From contig JBFWNY010000010.1 in NCBI GenBank assembly GCA_050250815.1, forward strand, positions 37,254 through 101,253: DNA of 64,000 bases, given 5' to 3'. Shown here piece after piece: positions 28,285 to 36,860 of the stretch. The position numbers and the translations under genes are program-made. Under the pieces are notes generated by a model. That model saw only the letters and a program-made list of their open reading frames with translations, was not told where the DNA came from and made no database searches. Within the stretch, counting starts at the first letter, position 1. The number at the start of each line of letters is the position of its first letter. This DNA comes from JAEUMD01 sp050250815. Its GTDB lineage: Bacteria; Pseudomonadota; Alphaproteobacteria; Rhizobiales; Hyphomicrobiaceae.

Positions 28285-28704
28285 TCAGGTCTGCGCGACA
28301 AGGCCGGCCGCGGCAATGCCGGCGCAACAGGCCGCTTCGTCGTTGTCAGAGGTATCGCCGGAGATGCCAATGGCTCCGAGCAGCGTGCCGTCGGCGGCGC
28401 GGATCAGTACCCCGCCCGGCACCGGCACCAGCCGGCCGTGCGCCAGATGCGTCACTGCGGAGATGAAGTAGGCCTGTTGGTCGGCGCGCTCGCCGAGCTT
28501 GCGCGACGAGATGCCCATCGCGATGGCCCCGTAGGCCTTCCCGGCGGCGACGTCACTGCGATGCAGGCTGGTGCCGTCCTCGTTCAACAGGCAGCGGACC
28601 GCACCACGGGCATCGAGCACCGCGATCGCGAGCGGCTTGAGGTTGGCTGACCGGGCGTGCCGGCGCGCCGCCTGCGCAATCGTCTCGGCCTGTTCCAGTT
28701 TCAT
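28285..28704 (-). CDS. GlcG/HbpS-family haem-binding-like protein
   Basis: A 139-residue protein of the GlcG/HbpS (formerly DUF336) family. Recognisable parts are the N-terminal KLEQAETIAQAARRHA, the core strand LAIAVLDARGAVRCLL, then SDVAAGKAYGAIAMG, and the C-terminal VPVPGGVLIR with LLGAIGISGDTSDNDE. Members bind haem or corrinoids, or sit beside glycolate and dehydrogenase operons; the exact role here is unknown. The ATG at 28704 is chosen over upstream codons because the fold starts there. Two adjacent cysteines (AACCAG) near the end are notable. It lies between mutM and ubiE. Confidence 0.78.
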   Translation of the reverse strand: MKLEQAETIAQAARRHARSANLKPLAIAVLDARGAVRCLLNEDGTSLHRSDVAAGKAYGAIAMGISSRKLGERADQQAYFISAVTHLAHGRLVPVPGGVLIRAADGTLLGAIGISGDTSDNDEAACCAGIAAAGLVAQT

Positions 28705-28842
28705 GTCCGTCCGTTCTCCCGTGTGCGGCCAGCCCGAGCCCTTGTCAGCGTCCAGCGCCTGATCATCTGCCATAGCAAGGCCTGAACGCCGAGGCTATTG
28801 TGCCGCGCAAAGCAAACCCCTGCCCAAGATGGGAAGGCCGCG

Positions 28843-29610
28843 ATGACAGAGACCGAACGCCACGACACCACGACCTTCGGCTTCCGCGAGGTCAAGCAGG
28901 AGGAGCGGCAGGGCCTTGTCAACGAGGTGTTCTCAAAGGTTGCCGAACGCTACGACCTGATGAACGACCTCATGTCGGGCGGCCTGCACCGTCTGTGGAA
29001 GCGTGACCTCATTGCGTGGCTCGCGCCGCCACGCCAGGGACGCGCCTACCGCCTGCTGGATGTCGCCGGCGGCACGGGCGACGTCGCCATCCGCTACGCC
29101 GAGGCGACCGGACCGGAAGCATCAGCCGTCATCTGCGATATCAGTCCTCAGATGCTCGAAGTTGGCCGCCGCAAGGTGGCCGACGCCGGACTATCGGGAC
29201 GCATCGACGCTGTGGAGGGCAACGCCGAAGCACTTCCATTCCCCGACCGCTCGTTCGACGCGTACACGATCGCGTTCGGCATCCGCAATGTCACGCACAT
29301 CGACAGGGCGCTCAGCGAGGCGCACCGCGTCCTGAAGACCGGCGGACGGTTCCTGTGCCTGGAGTTCTCGGAGGTGCAGGTGCCGATCCTCGACAAGCTC
29401 TATGATTTTCATTCCTTCGAGGTGATTCCCCGCCTGGGGCAGCTCGCTGCCGGCGACGGCCAGCCCTACCAGTACCTCGTCGAGTCGATCCGCAAGTTCC
29501 CCAAGCAGGAAGCCTTCGCTCAGATGATCCGGGCGGCAGGCTTCGAGCGCGTCACCTACCGCAACCTCACCGGCGGTATCGCCGCCATGCATTCGGGCTG
29601 GAAGATCTGA
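28843..29610 (+). CDS. ubiE: Ubiquinone/menaquinone biosynthesis C-methyltransferase UbiE
   Basis: UbiE is a SAM-dependent methyltransferase that adds the ring C-methyl group in ubiquinone (and menaquinone) synthesis. The 255-residue sequence shows the opening motif NEVFSKVAERYDLMNDLMS, the SAM-binding LLDVAGGTGDVAIRYA, the segment FDAYTIAFGIRNVTHID, and the C-terminal YRNLTGGIAAMHSGWK, all UbiE signatures. The ATG 28843 is preferred; an earlier in-frame GTG at 28798 is less typical. It is followed by two strong hairpins, so ubiB, often the next gene, is not in this transcript. Confidence 0.97.
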   Translation: MTETERHDTTTFGFREVKQEERQGLVNEVFSKVAERYDLMNDLMSGGLHRLWKRDLIAWLAPPRQGRAYRLLDVAGGTGDVAIRYAEATGPEASAVICDISPQMLEVGRRKVADAGLSGRIDAVEGNAEALPFPDRSFDAYTIAFGIRNVTHIDRALSEAHRVLKTGGRFLCLEFSEVQVPILDKLYDFHSFEVIPRLGQLAAGDGQPYQYLVESIRKFPKQEAFAQMIRAAGFERVTYRNLTGGIAAMHSGWKI

Positions 29611-29616
29611 AAAGAT

Positions 29617-29644
29617 CAGGCGGCCGTTGTGCAACGGCCGCCTG
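29617..29644. terminator. Hairpin terminator after ubiE
   Basis: A perfect 12-bp stem (CAGGCGGCCGTT / AACGGCCGCCTG) with a GTGC loop begins seven bases after the ubiE stop. On the minus strand it is followed by TCTTTTC, so it may also stop the leftward transcript of the TadG-like gene. Confidence 0.8.
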
Positions 29645-29649
29645 GTAAG

Positions 29650-29677
29650 AGGCCCGGCGGCTGCCATCGCCGGGCCT
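29650..29677. terminator. Second hairpin between ubiE and the TadG-like gene
   Basis: AGGCCCGGCG pairs with CGCCGGGCCT across an eight-base loop. It lies directly beside the previous hairpin, in the 91-base gap between two convergent genes, 25 bases from the stop codon of the minus-strand gene. Confidence 0.65.
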
Positions 29678-29701
29678 TGCACCATGAGGCGCGTGACGGC
29701 C

Positions 29702-31087
29702 TCAGTGCGTGAGGTGCACCGGTGAGAGCTTGAGCGCGATGTCGCGGAAGGCTTGACGCAGCTGCTCGGAGCTCTGGGCGATGTAGGCGTGCTGCTTGGA
29801 GCTGGCGCACTTGCCCATCGTCTCGACAGCCTGCGCTTCGGTCAACGCGAACCCCACGGTGTAGACCTCGATACCTGAAGCCTTCATGCCCTCACCCAGC
29901 TTGCGGGCCTGCGCATCGGATGCTCCATTCATCGGCGCCGCGCCGGTGTCGCGTGTGGAAATGCCCGCCGCGTCGTACTGCGTGTTGTACTCACCGTCCG
30001 TCATCAGCACGGCCACCTTGCGCACGCTGTCGTCGCTGTAGGCCGCCGGCCGGCTCTCACCGGGCAGAACGCCGGCCCACTCGGGCGACAGCATGTACCA
30101 GGACCAGGCCGTGCCCAGCTGCCCCGCGGTCCAGCCGTTGGCTGCGAGCGTCGAGATGGCGCCCTTCAACGCATCCTTGTTGTTGGTGAGCGGCATGATC
30201 GGTGTGGAAGGATTGCACGTCGCATTGCGCGTGTAGACCGGATTGAGCTTGGCCGCATCGATCGGCGCGGCATCTGTGTGGGCCGGTCCACCGCCGCGCT
30301 CCGACACGCATTCGGTTCTCTTAAAGGTCTGCCAGCGCCCGCTGGAGTCGCGCACCGTGCGCGACGAGGGCGAGTCCGCGCGTACCGCCTGCAAGAGTGC
30401 ACCTGGCTTCACCGAGTCCGAGAAGGGAACGAGAGCCACCTTCGACGTGCTGCTCGTCTGGTTCTCCCAGACGACGATCTCGACGAGATCGGTGGCCGCC
30501 TCTTTGAGCGCCTCGATCTTCTCACCCGCCATCGATCCGGTGACGTCGAGCATCACGGAGACCTCTAGACTGCGGCGCGCGAACCGGCCTTGCATGGCCA
30601 TGGCTTCGGAGTACTCGCCGCCCGACAGCTGCATCAGTGGCAGCCTTTCCACACTGGCCAGGGCCAGGAACGGGGTGCGGATGAAGGCCGATCCCCTGCC
30701 GCGCACACTTGCACCATCGCTGCCGATCTCGAACGAGATCGTGTCGTCCTCGACGGCGAGCCGCTCGTTTGTGTTGGCCCTGTACATCGCGTCGGCGGCG
30801 GCCAGCGCGGCTGCCGGGTCCTGGTTGTCGATCTGAAGCTGACGCGCGGCGGCAAGCACGCCGGCATCGACAGCCGACATCGTCACGTTACGCGCCTGTT
30901 GCCAGCGGCTGATGTCGACAGCGGCCCCAACGAGTCCGGTGAGCGTCACCGCCATCAAGCCAAACGCGATGGCGACTCCGCCGGCTTCATCCTTGCGCAG
31001 GCGAGGCAGCAGCCCCGGAGCGGAACAGGGAGCAGCAGAAACTTCATGATTGCCGCAGGCATTGTTGCCAAGGACACGCCGGAACAT
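29702..31087 (-). CDS. TadE/TadG-like pilus-type protein with VWA domain
   Basis: A 461-residue protein. Its N-terminal segment KDEAGGVAIAFGLMAVTLTG is a TadE/TadG-type prepilin-like membrane anchor. The remainder is extracytoplasmic, with a VWA domain starting at SLEVSVMLDVTGSMAGEK; the MIDAS reads DxTGS. Later conserved parts are KVAVLMTDGEYNTQYD and GIEVYTVGFAL. TadG-like proteins are linked to Flp pilus or surface adhesion systems, but no other tad gene is visible here. The gene stands alone, with a 520-base upstream region that is richer in A/T than its surroundings. Confidence 0.82.
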   Translation of the reverse strand: MFRRVLGNNACGNHEVSAAPCSAPGLLPRLRKDEAGGVAIAFGLMAVTLTGLVGAAVDISRWQQARNVTMSAVDAGVLAAARQLQIDNQDPAAALAAADAMYRANTNERLAVEDDTISFEIGSDGASVRGRGSAFIRTPFLALASVERLPLMQLSGGEYSEAMAMQGRFARRSLEVSVMLDVTGSMAGEKIEALKEAATDLVEIVVWENQTSSTSKVALVPFSDSVKPGALLQAVRADSPSSRTVRDSSGRWQTFKRTECVSERGGGPAHTDAAPIDAAKLNPVYTRNATCNPSTPIMPLTNNKDALKGAISTLAANGWTAGQLGTAWSWYMLSPEWAGVLPGESRPAAYSDDSVRKVAVLMTDGEYNTQYDAAGISTRDTGAAPMNGASDAQARKLGEGMKASGIEVYTVGFALTEAQAVETMGKCASSKQHAYIAQSSEQLRQAFRDIALKLSPVHLTH

Positions 31088-31607
31088 CGCGGTTTCTCCA
31101 GTAAATGAAAACTGAAAATCAACCTAGCGACGAATGCTCGACAACAGAAACTTAAACTCAAGAAACAGTTCTCCGACCGTCAATTTCGGACGCAAAATTA
31201 TGAGAAAATTGCACGACCGAACAGGCAAAGACGGACCGCGCCAATGCGAAGTTGTTCAATATTTGCAGGGCATTTTCTCGCATCTTGAGACGGATGCTCT
31301 GTCCAGCAGCTCAATAGGTCACGAAGCCTGCTGCGCGTCCCAAATCGGGATTGATGCTCAGATACCGGAATCAGGAGAAAAGGATGCCGCCTCCGGCTGA
31401 ACCGCCAATCAATAAAATTGAAACAGTTCTATATGCGACCTGCAATTGGCGCAGCCACATCGCAATCGGTTGCGGCGGGGCGCAAAGGATAAAAGTCGAG
31501 CCTTTGGATTTACGACTTGCAAACTATTGGCAGCCGCGGCACCGCTGCCGGCGGGACCCGGCGTCCGCGCGGTCACGTCACCGCCCCTTTGCACGAAGGA
31601 CTGCCGC
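31088..31607. other. Gene-free A/T-richer intergenic region
   Basis: This 520-base gap lies upstream of the TadG-like gene and downstream of the PP2C gene, both on the minus strand. It is visibly lower in GC than its surroundings (for example 31121-31270). A weak hairpin GGCAGC/GCTGCC occurs at about 31530-31553. The small open frames here (for example 31134-31400) have no coding character. It should contain the promoter of the TadG-like gene; a small RNA or long leader is possible but not shown. Confidence 0.5.
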
Positions 31608-32411
31608 TCAGTCTTCCGGCTTCCGGCGCACGGCGATCACCGTGGCGTTGTCCTGGAACGGCTCGCGCATCGCGTCCACGGCGCGGATGAGCGCGGCCGC
31701 GACAGCTTCGGCACCATCGTCGCCGTAGGCGGCCACAATCCGCGCGATCTCGCCGTTATCCAGCGTATGCACGCCATCGCTTGCCAGGATCACGTAGTCG
31801 CCAGGCTCAAGCTGGAGTGGCTTCACCGAAACATCGACGAGTTCGATGTCGTCGCCGGTGACGGCAGAACGGAGCATGTGCCGGCGCGGATCACGCTGCG
31901 CCTCCTCGGTCGTCAGGTGCCCCGATTCCACCAGCCTATCGAGTTCGGGCGCCAGCGAATGATCCTCGTTGAGAAGCGCAACCTCGCCGCGGCGGAAGAG
32001 CAGCAATGGACTGTCGCCGACGCTCACCCATTCGACGCCGTCGCTCGAGAAGTGCGTGCCGACCAGTGTCGATCCCATCCCGCTCAGCATGGGATTGTCG
32101 AACACCTTGTCCGCGACCGCCGCATTGGCCGCTTCGAGTGCACCGATCAGGCGCTCGGCCACCGGCCCGTTGCGATGGATGCAGGCATCCATGAAGTTGT
32201 CGCAGACGGTGCGGCTGGCGAGCGCCCCGCCGGCATGGCCACCCATGCCGTCGGCGAGAACGGCGATCAGGCTTGGCGCCTCCTCGCCGTCGTTGCGCTC
32301 GCCCACAGGTATCGGCGACCGGGTGTCACCACCCGGCCAGACCGCCGCGGAATCTTCCTGGTAGTGGCGCGCACCCTGGGTGGCGCGCTGAGCGAATTCG
32401 AACAGAGTCAT
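31608..32411 (-). CDS. PP2C-family serine/threonine protein phosphatase
   Basis: A 267-residue PPM/PP2C phosphatase of the Stp1/PppA type, using two metal ions to dephosphorylate Ser/Thr. Motifs are ARHYQEDSAAV (motif 1), the metal-binding VLADGMGGHAGGALAS, then GMGSTLVG, WVSVGDSPLLLFR, ILASDGVHTLDNGEI and the terminal DNATVIAVRR with the last metal Asp. ATG 32411 overlaps the stop codon of the FHA gene upstream by one base, so they are translationally coupled. With the two FHA genes and the divergent kinase it forms a phosphorylation module, and it probably reverses that kinase's action. Confidence 0.93.
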   Translation of the reverse strand: MTLFEFAQRATQGARHYQEDSAAVWPGGDTRSPIPVGERNDGEEAPSLIAVLADGMGGHAGGALASRTVCDNFMDACIHRNGPVAERLIGALEAANAAVADKVFDNPMLSGMGSTLVGTHFSSDGVEWVSVGDSPLLLFRRGEVALLNEDHSLAPELDRLVESGHLTTEEAQRDPRRHMLRSAVTGDDIELVDVSVKPLQLEPGDYVILASDGVHTLDNGEIARIVAAYGDDGAEAVAAALIRAVDAMREPFQDNATVIAVRRKPED

Positions 32412-33280
32412 CAATCCTTGACGTCGGCAAGCTCCGCCCAGTCGAAATCGGAGCCGCAGAAAGGCACGAACACGAGCTGGGTCCGGCCCATAGTTATCAC
32501 ATCCATGTGCGCAAGTTCGACCGCGCTCGTCGGCTTCTTCTCGTTTATCCGGACGACATTCGTCTTAGCGAGGTTGGGCACGAACAGAAAGCTGCGGTCG
32601 GAGGAATCGTAGCGGATGTAGGCCTGTTCCTCCGATGAGATCGCCTCGTCCCCGAAGTCGATGGGAATGCGCTGGTTTTCCGAGCGCCCGATGGTGTTGT
32701 TGCCCTCGAACACGGGGCGGAAGGCGCCAAGACCGGGTCCACCCACGACAACCAGCCAGCCGACCACCGGGTCCTGCTGGAAATCGTTACGGACGAGCTT
32801 CTGACGCCCGCGGACAAGCTGCGTGCGCGCCGGTTCGCTGGCGGCCGGTGCAGACGTGGCTTTCGCCTTTTCAGCGCGCACGACCCGAGTCGTCGGCGGC
32901 AGCTCGGCCTCGACGCGACGGTCCGGCGCTGCCTCGGCGGCCGGGCGCAGCGTCACCGATCCGCGCACCTCGCGAGCAGCCGCCTCGGCGGCGGGCAGCG
33001 GAGCGGACGACGGCGCGGGCTTCTCGGCGGCCTGGGCCACGGGCTCACGGGCCGTGCCGTGTGCCGCGGCCTCCGCTGCGGAGGCTGCGCCGGCAGGTAC
33101 AGGCGGCGGCAGCGCGACAACCTCGGCGCGACGATCGCCTGAAGGCCGCGGCGTCGCTGCGGCCTTGTCGCGCGGACGGGCGACCTCCTCGCGGCTCGCT
33201 GCGGCCAGAGCATCCTTGAGCGAGCCAAGGAAACCGGATGCGCGTTGTTGAGCCTCGTTCGGCTTTGCGTTGTCAGTCAT
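32411..33280 (-). CDS. Cytoplasmic FHA-domain protein
   Basis: A 289-residue protein with a long Ala/Pro-rich disordered N-terminal half (residues about 20-170) and a C-terminal forkhead-associated domain that binds phosphothreonine. FHA motifs are the GR-containing NNTIGRSENQRIPIDFGDE, followed by SSEEQAYIRYD in place of the usual S-x-x-H, and VVRINEKKPTSAV in place of the N-G strand. The His of the S-x-x-H motif is replaced by Gln, which could weaken phosphopeptide binding. ATG 33280 has a GAGAGAGGC leader. It lies between a second FHA gene (25 bases upstream) and the PP2C gene. Confidence 0.8.
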   Translation of the reverse strand: MTDNAKPNEAQQRASGFLGSLKDALAAASREEVARPRDKAAATPRPSGDRRAEVVALPPPVPAGAASAAEAAAHGTAREPVAQAAEKPAPSSAPLPAAEAAAREVRGSVTLRPAAEAAPDRRVEAELPPTTRVVRAEKAKATSAPAASEPARTQLVRGRQKLVRNDFQQDPVVGWLVVVGGPGLGAFRPVFEGNNTIGRSENQRIPIDFGDEAISSEEQAYIRYDSSDRSFLFVPNLAKTNVVRINEKKPTSAVELAHMDVITMGRTQLVFVPFCGSDFDWAELADVKD

Positions 33281-33305
33281 TGCCTCTCTCCTGTGACTGT
33301 ATGAA

Positions 33306-34169
33306 TCAGTTCCCGGTGCCGCCGGCGAGGCACTCAGTGCCGCCGACATGCATCTCGCTCGGTGTCGCGACGAATCTGAACTCGTTCTCGCCGAGCGAGA
33401 TCGAATCACCCGCGCGCAGGCGCTGCCGCGAGACGGCCTTGCCGTTGACGCGCACGCGGCCGCTGCCGGGCTTCGTCAGATCGACGAGGTAGTGGTCGAG
33501 CTCGCGTGTGCGCTCGATAGCCGCGTGGTAGCGCTCGGCACCGCGACCCTGCAGCCGGATGTCGTTGTCTTCAGCGTTGCCGATGCGGGTAAGCCCGCGC
33601 CGGATCGGATGGCGGATACCGCCTTGATCGCCAACTGCCTCGATCCACGCGTCGCGCGGACGGGCAAAGCCTGTACGCTCTTCCGACGCGGCGGCTTCGA
33701 GCGACGGCGCCTGACGGTCAGCCGCTTCCGAATCGCTACTTTCGGGAACGCCAGCCCGCGCAACGCGACGTGACAGCCAGCGGCCCGCCAGGCCGAACGT
33801 CGCGAGAGGAAGGGCCAGCGCAAGAACGGCAAGCGCGACACCCAACGCCGGTGCAGATGAGAAGGCGGCGACCACCGCAGCAACGAGACTATCCAGTGAC
33901 AGCGTTGGAGCAAATGGCGCCGCGCCTGCGAGCCGTTCCGATGAAGCGAAGTCCTCGCCATGCACAGCGGCAATCGCAGCAGCGTGCGGACCGGTCGACA
34001 AGAACGCAGCGAGCAATCCCGCCCAACAGCCGACGAGCTTCAGATACGGCAAGCGAGTTGCGGCGACCTCAGACGCTCCGAGGGCAACGCAATCGTTGGC
34101 ACGGCAACCGATGGCGTAAGCGGCCGCGCCGCGCGCGCACCCCGAGCCGTTCGAACCGGCGTTCGCCAT
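33306..34169 (-). CDS. Membrane-anchored FHA-domain protein
   Basis: A 287-residue protein with two predicted membrane helices, around residues 40-60 (PYLKLVGCWAGLLAAFLST) and 108-130 (LGVALAVLALALPLATFGLAG), and a C-terminal FHA domain from about residue 190. The FHA motifs are well kept: TRIGNAEDNDIRL, AERYHAAIER and GSGRVRVNGKAVS. It is the first gene of a minus-strand operon with the second FHA protein and the PP2C phosphatase, and it is divergent from the kinase gene across 237 bases. It may recruit phosphorylated partners to the membrane. Confidence 0.82.
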   Translation of the reverse strand: MANAGSNGSGCARGAAAYAIGCRANDCVALGASEVAATRLPYLKLVGCWAGLLAAFLSTGPHAAAIAAVHGEDFASSERLAGAAPFAPTLSLDSLVAAVVAAFSSAPALGVALAVLALALPLATFGLAGRWLSRRVARAGVPESSDSEAADRQAPSLEAAASEERTGFARPRDAWIEAVGDQGGIRHPIRRGLTRIGNAEDNDIRLQGRGAERYHAAIERTRELDHYLVDLTKPGSGRVRVNGKAVSRQRLRAGDSISLGENEFRFVATPSEMHVGGTECLAGGTGN

Positions 34170-34406
34170 CTCTCCCCCGCCGTCTGCATCGCCAAATGCT
34201 TCGCGACTGTGCGGGCGTTTGGCGGCGAGACCGTGGCAACGGTCGGGCGGACTGAAGATTTGTTCATCTGGGGTTCATCGGCTGCGGGAGCGCCACATTC
34301 CTGCGGCACAGGTGTCCGAACCGGGCACGATTCTGAGGCCGTCCGGCGGCCTGGTCGGCCCCGCCTGAGCACAGCGGATGCCGCAGAGCATCGGACATTG
34401 GGGGCC

Positions 34407-36833
34407 ATGACCAACCTGATCGCGCTACCGAGCGGAACAGAGCTCGCCGGCGATTATCGAATCGAGCGTATTCTCGGCGCGGGAGGTTTCGGTATCACCT
34501 ACCTCGCCGACGAGATCGCGCTCGATCGCGCGGTCACGATCAAGGAATACTTCCCCAGCGACTTCGCCGCGCGCAGCCCGTCCAACCAGGCCGTGCCGCG
34601 CTCCCAGGACTGCTCGAGCGACTACACGTGGGGCCTCGACCGCTTCATTGAGGAAGCGCAGACGCTGGCGCGGTTCGACCATCCCAACATCGTGCGCGTC
34701 TATCGCTACTTCCGCGCCAACAATACCGCCTACATGGTGCTGCATTTCGAGGAGGGTCAGCACCTCAAGGGCTGGCTCAAGAGCCTCGGCCGCGCGCCGC
34801 GCCAGAAGGAACTCGACGCCATCCTCGCTCCACTGCTCGACGCGCTCGAGCTGATCCATGCCGCCGATTACCTGCATCGCGACATCGCGCCCGACAACAT
34901 CATGGTGCGCAAGAACGGGCAGCCCGTTCTCATCGATTTCGGCTCAGCGCGTGGCGAGATCGCTCAACATTCGAAAACGGTCTCGGCGCTCGTCAAGCCC
35001 GGCTACAGCCCCTACGAGCAATATGCTGAGACGAGCCGCCGTCAGGGCCCGTGGACCGACATCTACGCATTAGGCGCGACGCTGTATCACGCGGTTACGG
35101 GCAAGCGCCCGCCCGACGCACCTTCGCGCATGGTGCACGACGAAATCGTACCAGCGCGCGAGGCGGCGCTCAGTTCCTACCGGCCGAGCTTCCTCAAGGC
35201 GATTGACCGGGCCTTGTCGCTGGAGATCGGCGACCGGCCGCAATCGATCCAGATCTGGCGCGGCGAACTGCTGGCGCCCGAGCCGCCCCGCCAGGGCTGG
35301 CTCACGCGGGCTCTTGAGCGCAAGGCGCAAGAGGAGCAGGAGGCCCTTTCGCGCTCGCCGCTGGCGGAAGCGCTGGACGGAGGCGCGCATCCCCCGCCAC
35401 CCGATTCACCTGGTCCGCAGGGCGGTCTGCTCGATTTCGTCGACAATCTCAAAGGCGGGGCTCCGGCTCCGGCGGCCAGCCCCGCTCCCGCCGACAAGCC
35501 CGAGAAGGTCGCCAGCGGTCAGCAAGCGCCTCTGCGCGCGCGACTCAATCCATTCTCGCGTGAGAAGCCCGAAGCTCCGGCCGCGGGCAGCGAGCAGGCA
35601 GCAGGTGGCGCCCGCAAATCCGCGGAAGCCGCGCAACCGCAGGCGCGTGCACGCTCGACACCCGAAAAGTCAAAGTCAAACGCGGACGCCGCTGCCGCCA
35701 AGCCGAGTGCCGAACTCGTCGCCGTGCCAGCCAAGCGCGCACCGGCAAAGCGCGCGCGCGACCCCAAACCGCGTCCGATCCGGACCGGCAACGGGATCCG
35801 TCTCAGGCCCATCCTCGTGAAACTCACGATCGGCGCGGTCGTGGCGGGCGCCGCCGTGCTCGTGCAGAACCGCCTGCCACAGCTGGCCATCGAAACGCGC
35901 GGCCTCCCATCTTCGGCCGAGAGGCCCGCGCGATCGCCGCAGGTGGCGATGATCACCGCGCATTCGGGAGGCGTCCGGCGCATCCTCTACGATGCAAGGG
36001 GGGAGCGGATCGTCAGTATTGGTGCGGACAACACACTCAAGGTCTGGCGTACGTCGAATGCCGCACTCGTGCGCACCATCCCGCTCGACGCCGAGGCCAC
36101 GAGCATTGCTGTCAGCGGCGACGAGGCCATCACTGGCTTTGCCAACGGTCGTATCGACCTGTGGGACCTCTCGACCGGACGACGCCGGGCGACGTTCCAG
36201 CGCAACGAGGCCGACATCTGGTCGCTGGCGTTCACGGACGGCGGGGGCCGATTCGCTGCCGCCACGCACGACTGGAAAATCGCCCTGTGGGATACGAAGA
36301 CCCAAACCCAGCCCATGCACATTCTGGAGGGCCACGGCAATTCCGTGCAGGCCCTCTCCTACTCCGCTGAAGGGTCGCTGCTGGCCTCCGGCGGCGCCGA
36401 CAAGACGGTGCGGCTGTGGAACATCTCGACGCTCGATCTGGTGCGCACGTACCGCGGCGGCAACGACTTCGTGAGCGACGTGACGGTGTCGCCCGACGGC
36501 AAACATCTCGCGGCGGCAAGCCTGGACGGGTCAATCCGGGTCTGGAGCACCGGTTCCTCGCGGCTCAAGCGGCGTTACTCGGGCCATCGCGGAGCGGTGA
36601 GCGGGTTGGCGTTCGCGCCCGACGGCCAACGCCTGGCATCGGCAGGCAATGATGGAACCGTGCGTCTGTGGGATCTGGGCAAGCGACGTTCGGTGCGTGC
36701 CTTTGCGGGTCATCGCAGCAAAGTCGATGCGGTCACCTTCTCTCCGGATGGCCACCATGTCGCGTCGGCGGGCGATGACGGAACAATCCGCATCTGGGCG
36801 CTCGACGCCCAGCAGGTCGCTGCCGGTCGCTGA
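34407..36833 (+). CDS. Hanks-type Ser/Thr kinase with C-terminal WD40 propeller
   Basis: An 808-residue protein. Residues about 13-290 are a protein kinase: the glycine loop ILGAGGFGITYLA, the lysine in VTIKEYFPSDFAAR, the catalytic loop YLHRDIAPDNIMV and the DFGSAR magnesium motif. The invariant catalytic-loop Lys (HRDxK) is replaced by Ala, as in a known bacterial subgroup. An Ala/Pro-rich linker follows, then a membrane helix near 468-490 (LTIGAVVAGAAVLVQ) and seven WD40 repeats (each ending in LxxWD or IRVW) to the C-terminus, enough for a full beta-propeller. The propeller should face the periplasm. The divergent FHA and PP2C genes are likely partners. Confidence 0.93.
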   Translation: MTNLIALPSGTELAGDYRIERILGAGGFGITYLADEIALDRAVTIKEYFPSDFAARSPSNQAVPRSQDCSSDYTWGLDRFIEEAQTLARFDHPNIVRVYRYFRANNTAYMVLHFEEGQHLKGWLKSLGRAPRQKELDAILAPLLDALELIHAADYLHRDIAPDNIMVRKNGQPVLIDFGSARGEIAQHSKTVSALVKPGYSPYEQYAETSRRQGPWTDIYALGATLYHAVTGKRPPDAPSRMVHDEIVPAREAALSSYRPSFLKAIDRALSLEIGDRPQSIQIWRGELLAPEPPRQGWLTRALERKAQEEQEALSRSPLAEALDGGAHPPPPDSPGPQGGLLDFVDNLKGGAPAPAASPAPADKPEKVASGQQAPLRARLNPFSREKPEAPAAGSEQAAGGARKSAEAAQPQARARSTPEKSKSNADAAAAKPSAELVAVPAKRAPAKRARDPKPRPIRTGNGIRLRPILVKLTIGAVVAGAAVLVQNRLPQLAIETRGLPSSAERPARSPQVAMITAHSGGVRRILYDARGERIVSIGADNTLKVWRTSNAALVRTIPLDAEATSIAVSGDEAITGFANGRIDLWDLSTGRRRATFQRNEADIWSLAFTDGGGRFAAATHDWKIALWDTKTQTQPMHILEGHGNSVQALSYSAEGSLLASGGADKTVRLWNISTLDLVRTYRGGNDFVSDVTVSPDGKHLAAASLDGSIRVWSTGSSRLKRRYSGHRGAVSGLAFAPDGQRLASAGNDGTVRLWDLGKRRSVRAFAGHRSKVDAVTFSPDGHHVASAGDDGTIRIWALDAQQVAAGR

Positions 36834-36860
36834 GACCGTGAACGCGCTCCAGTCAGAAAA

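Noticed and set aside
31134..31400. Small plus-strand open frame in the 31.1-31.6 kb gap
   Set aside because: No ribosome site, mixed composition and no recognisable motif in an A/T-richer intergenic stretch.
29702..36833. A TerY-type triad (VWA, PP2C, kinase)
   Set aside because: The VWA protein has a TadE-like membrane anchor and an extracytoplasmic domain, and is separated by 520 bases from the PP2C gene; the TerY triad uses a cytoplasmic VWA protein.
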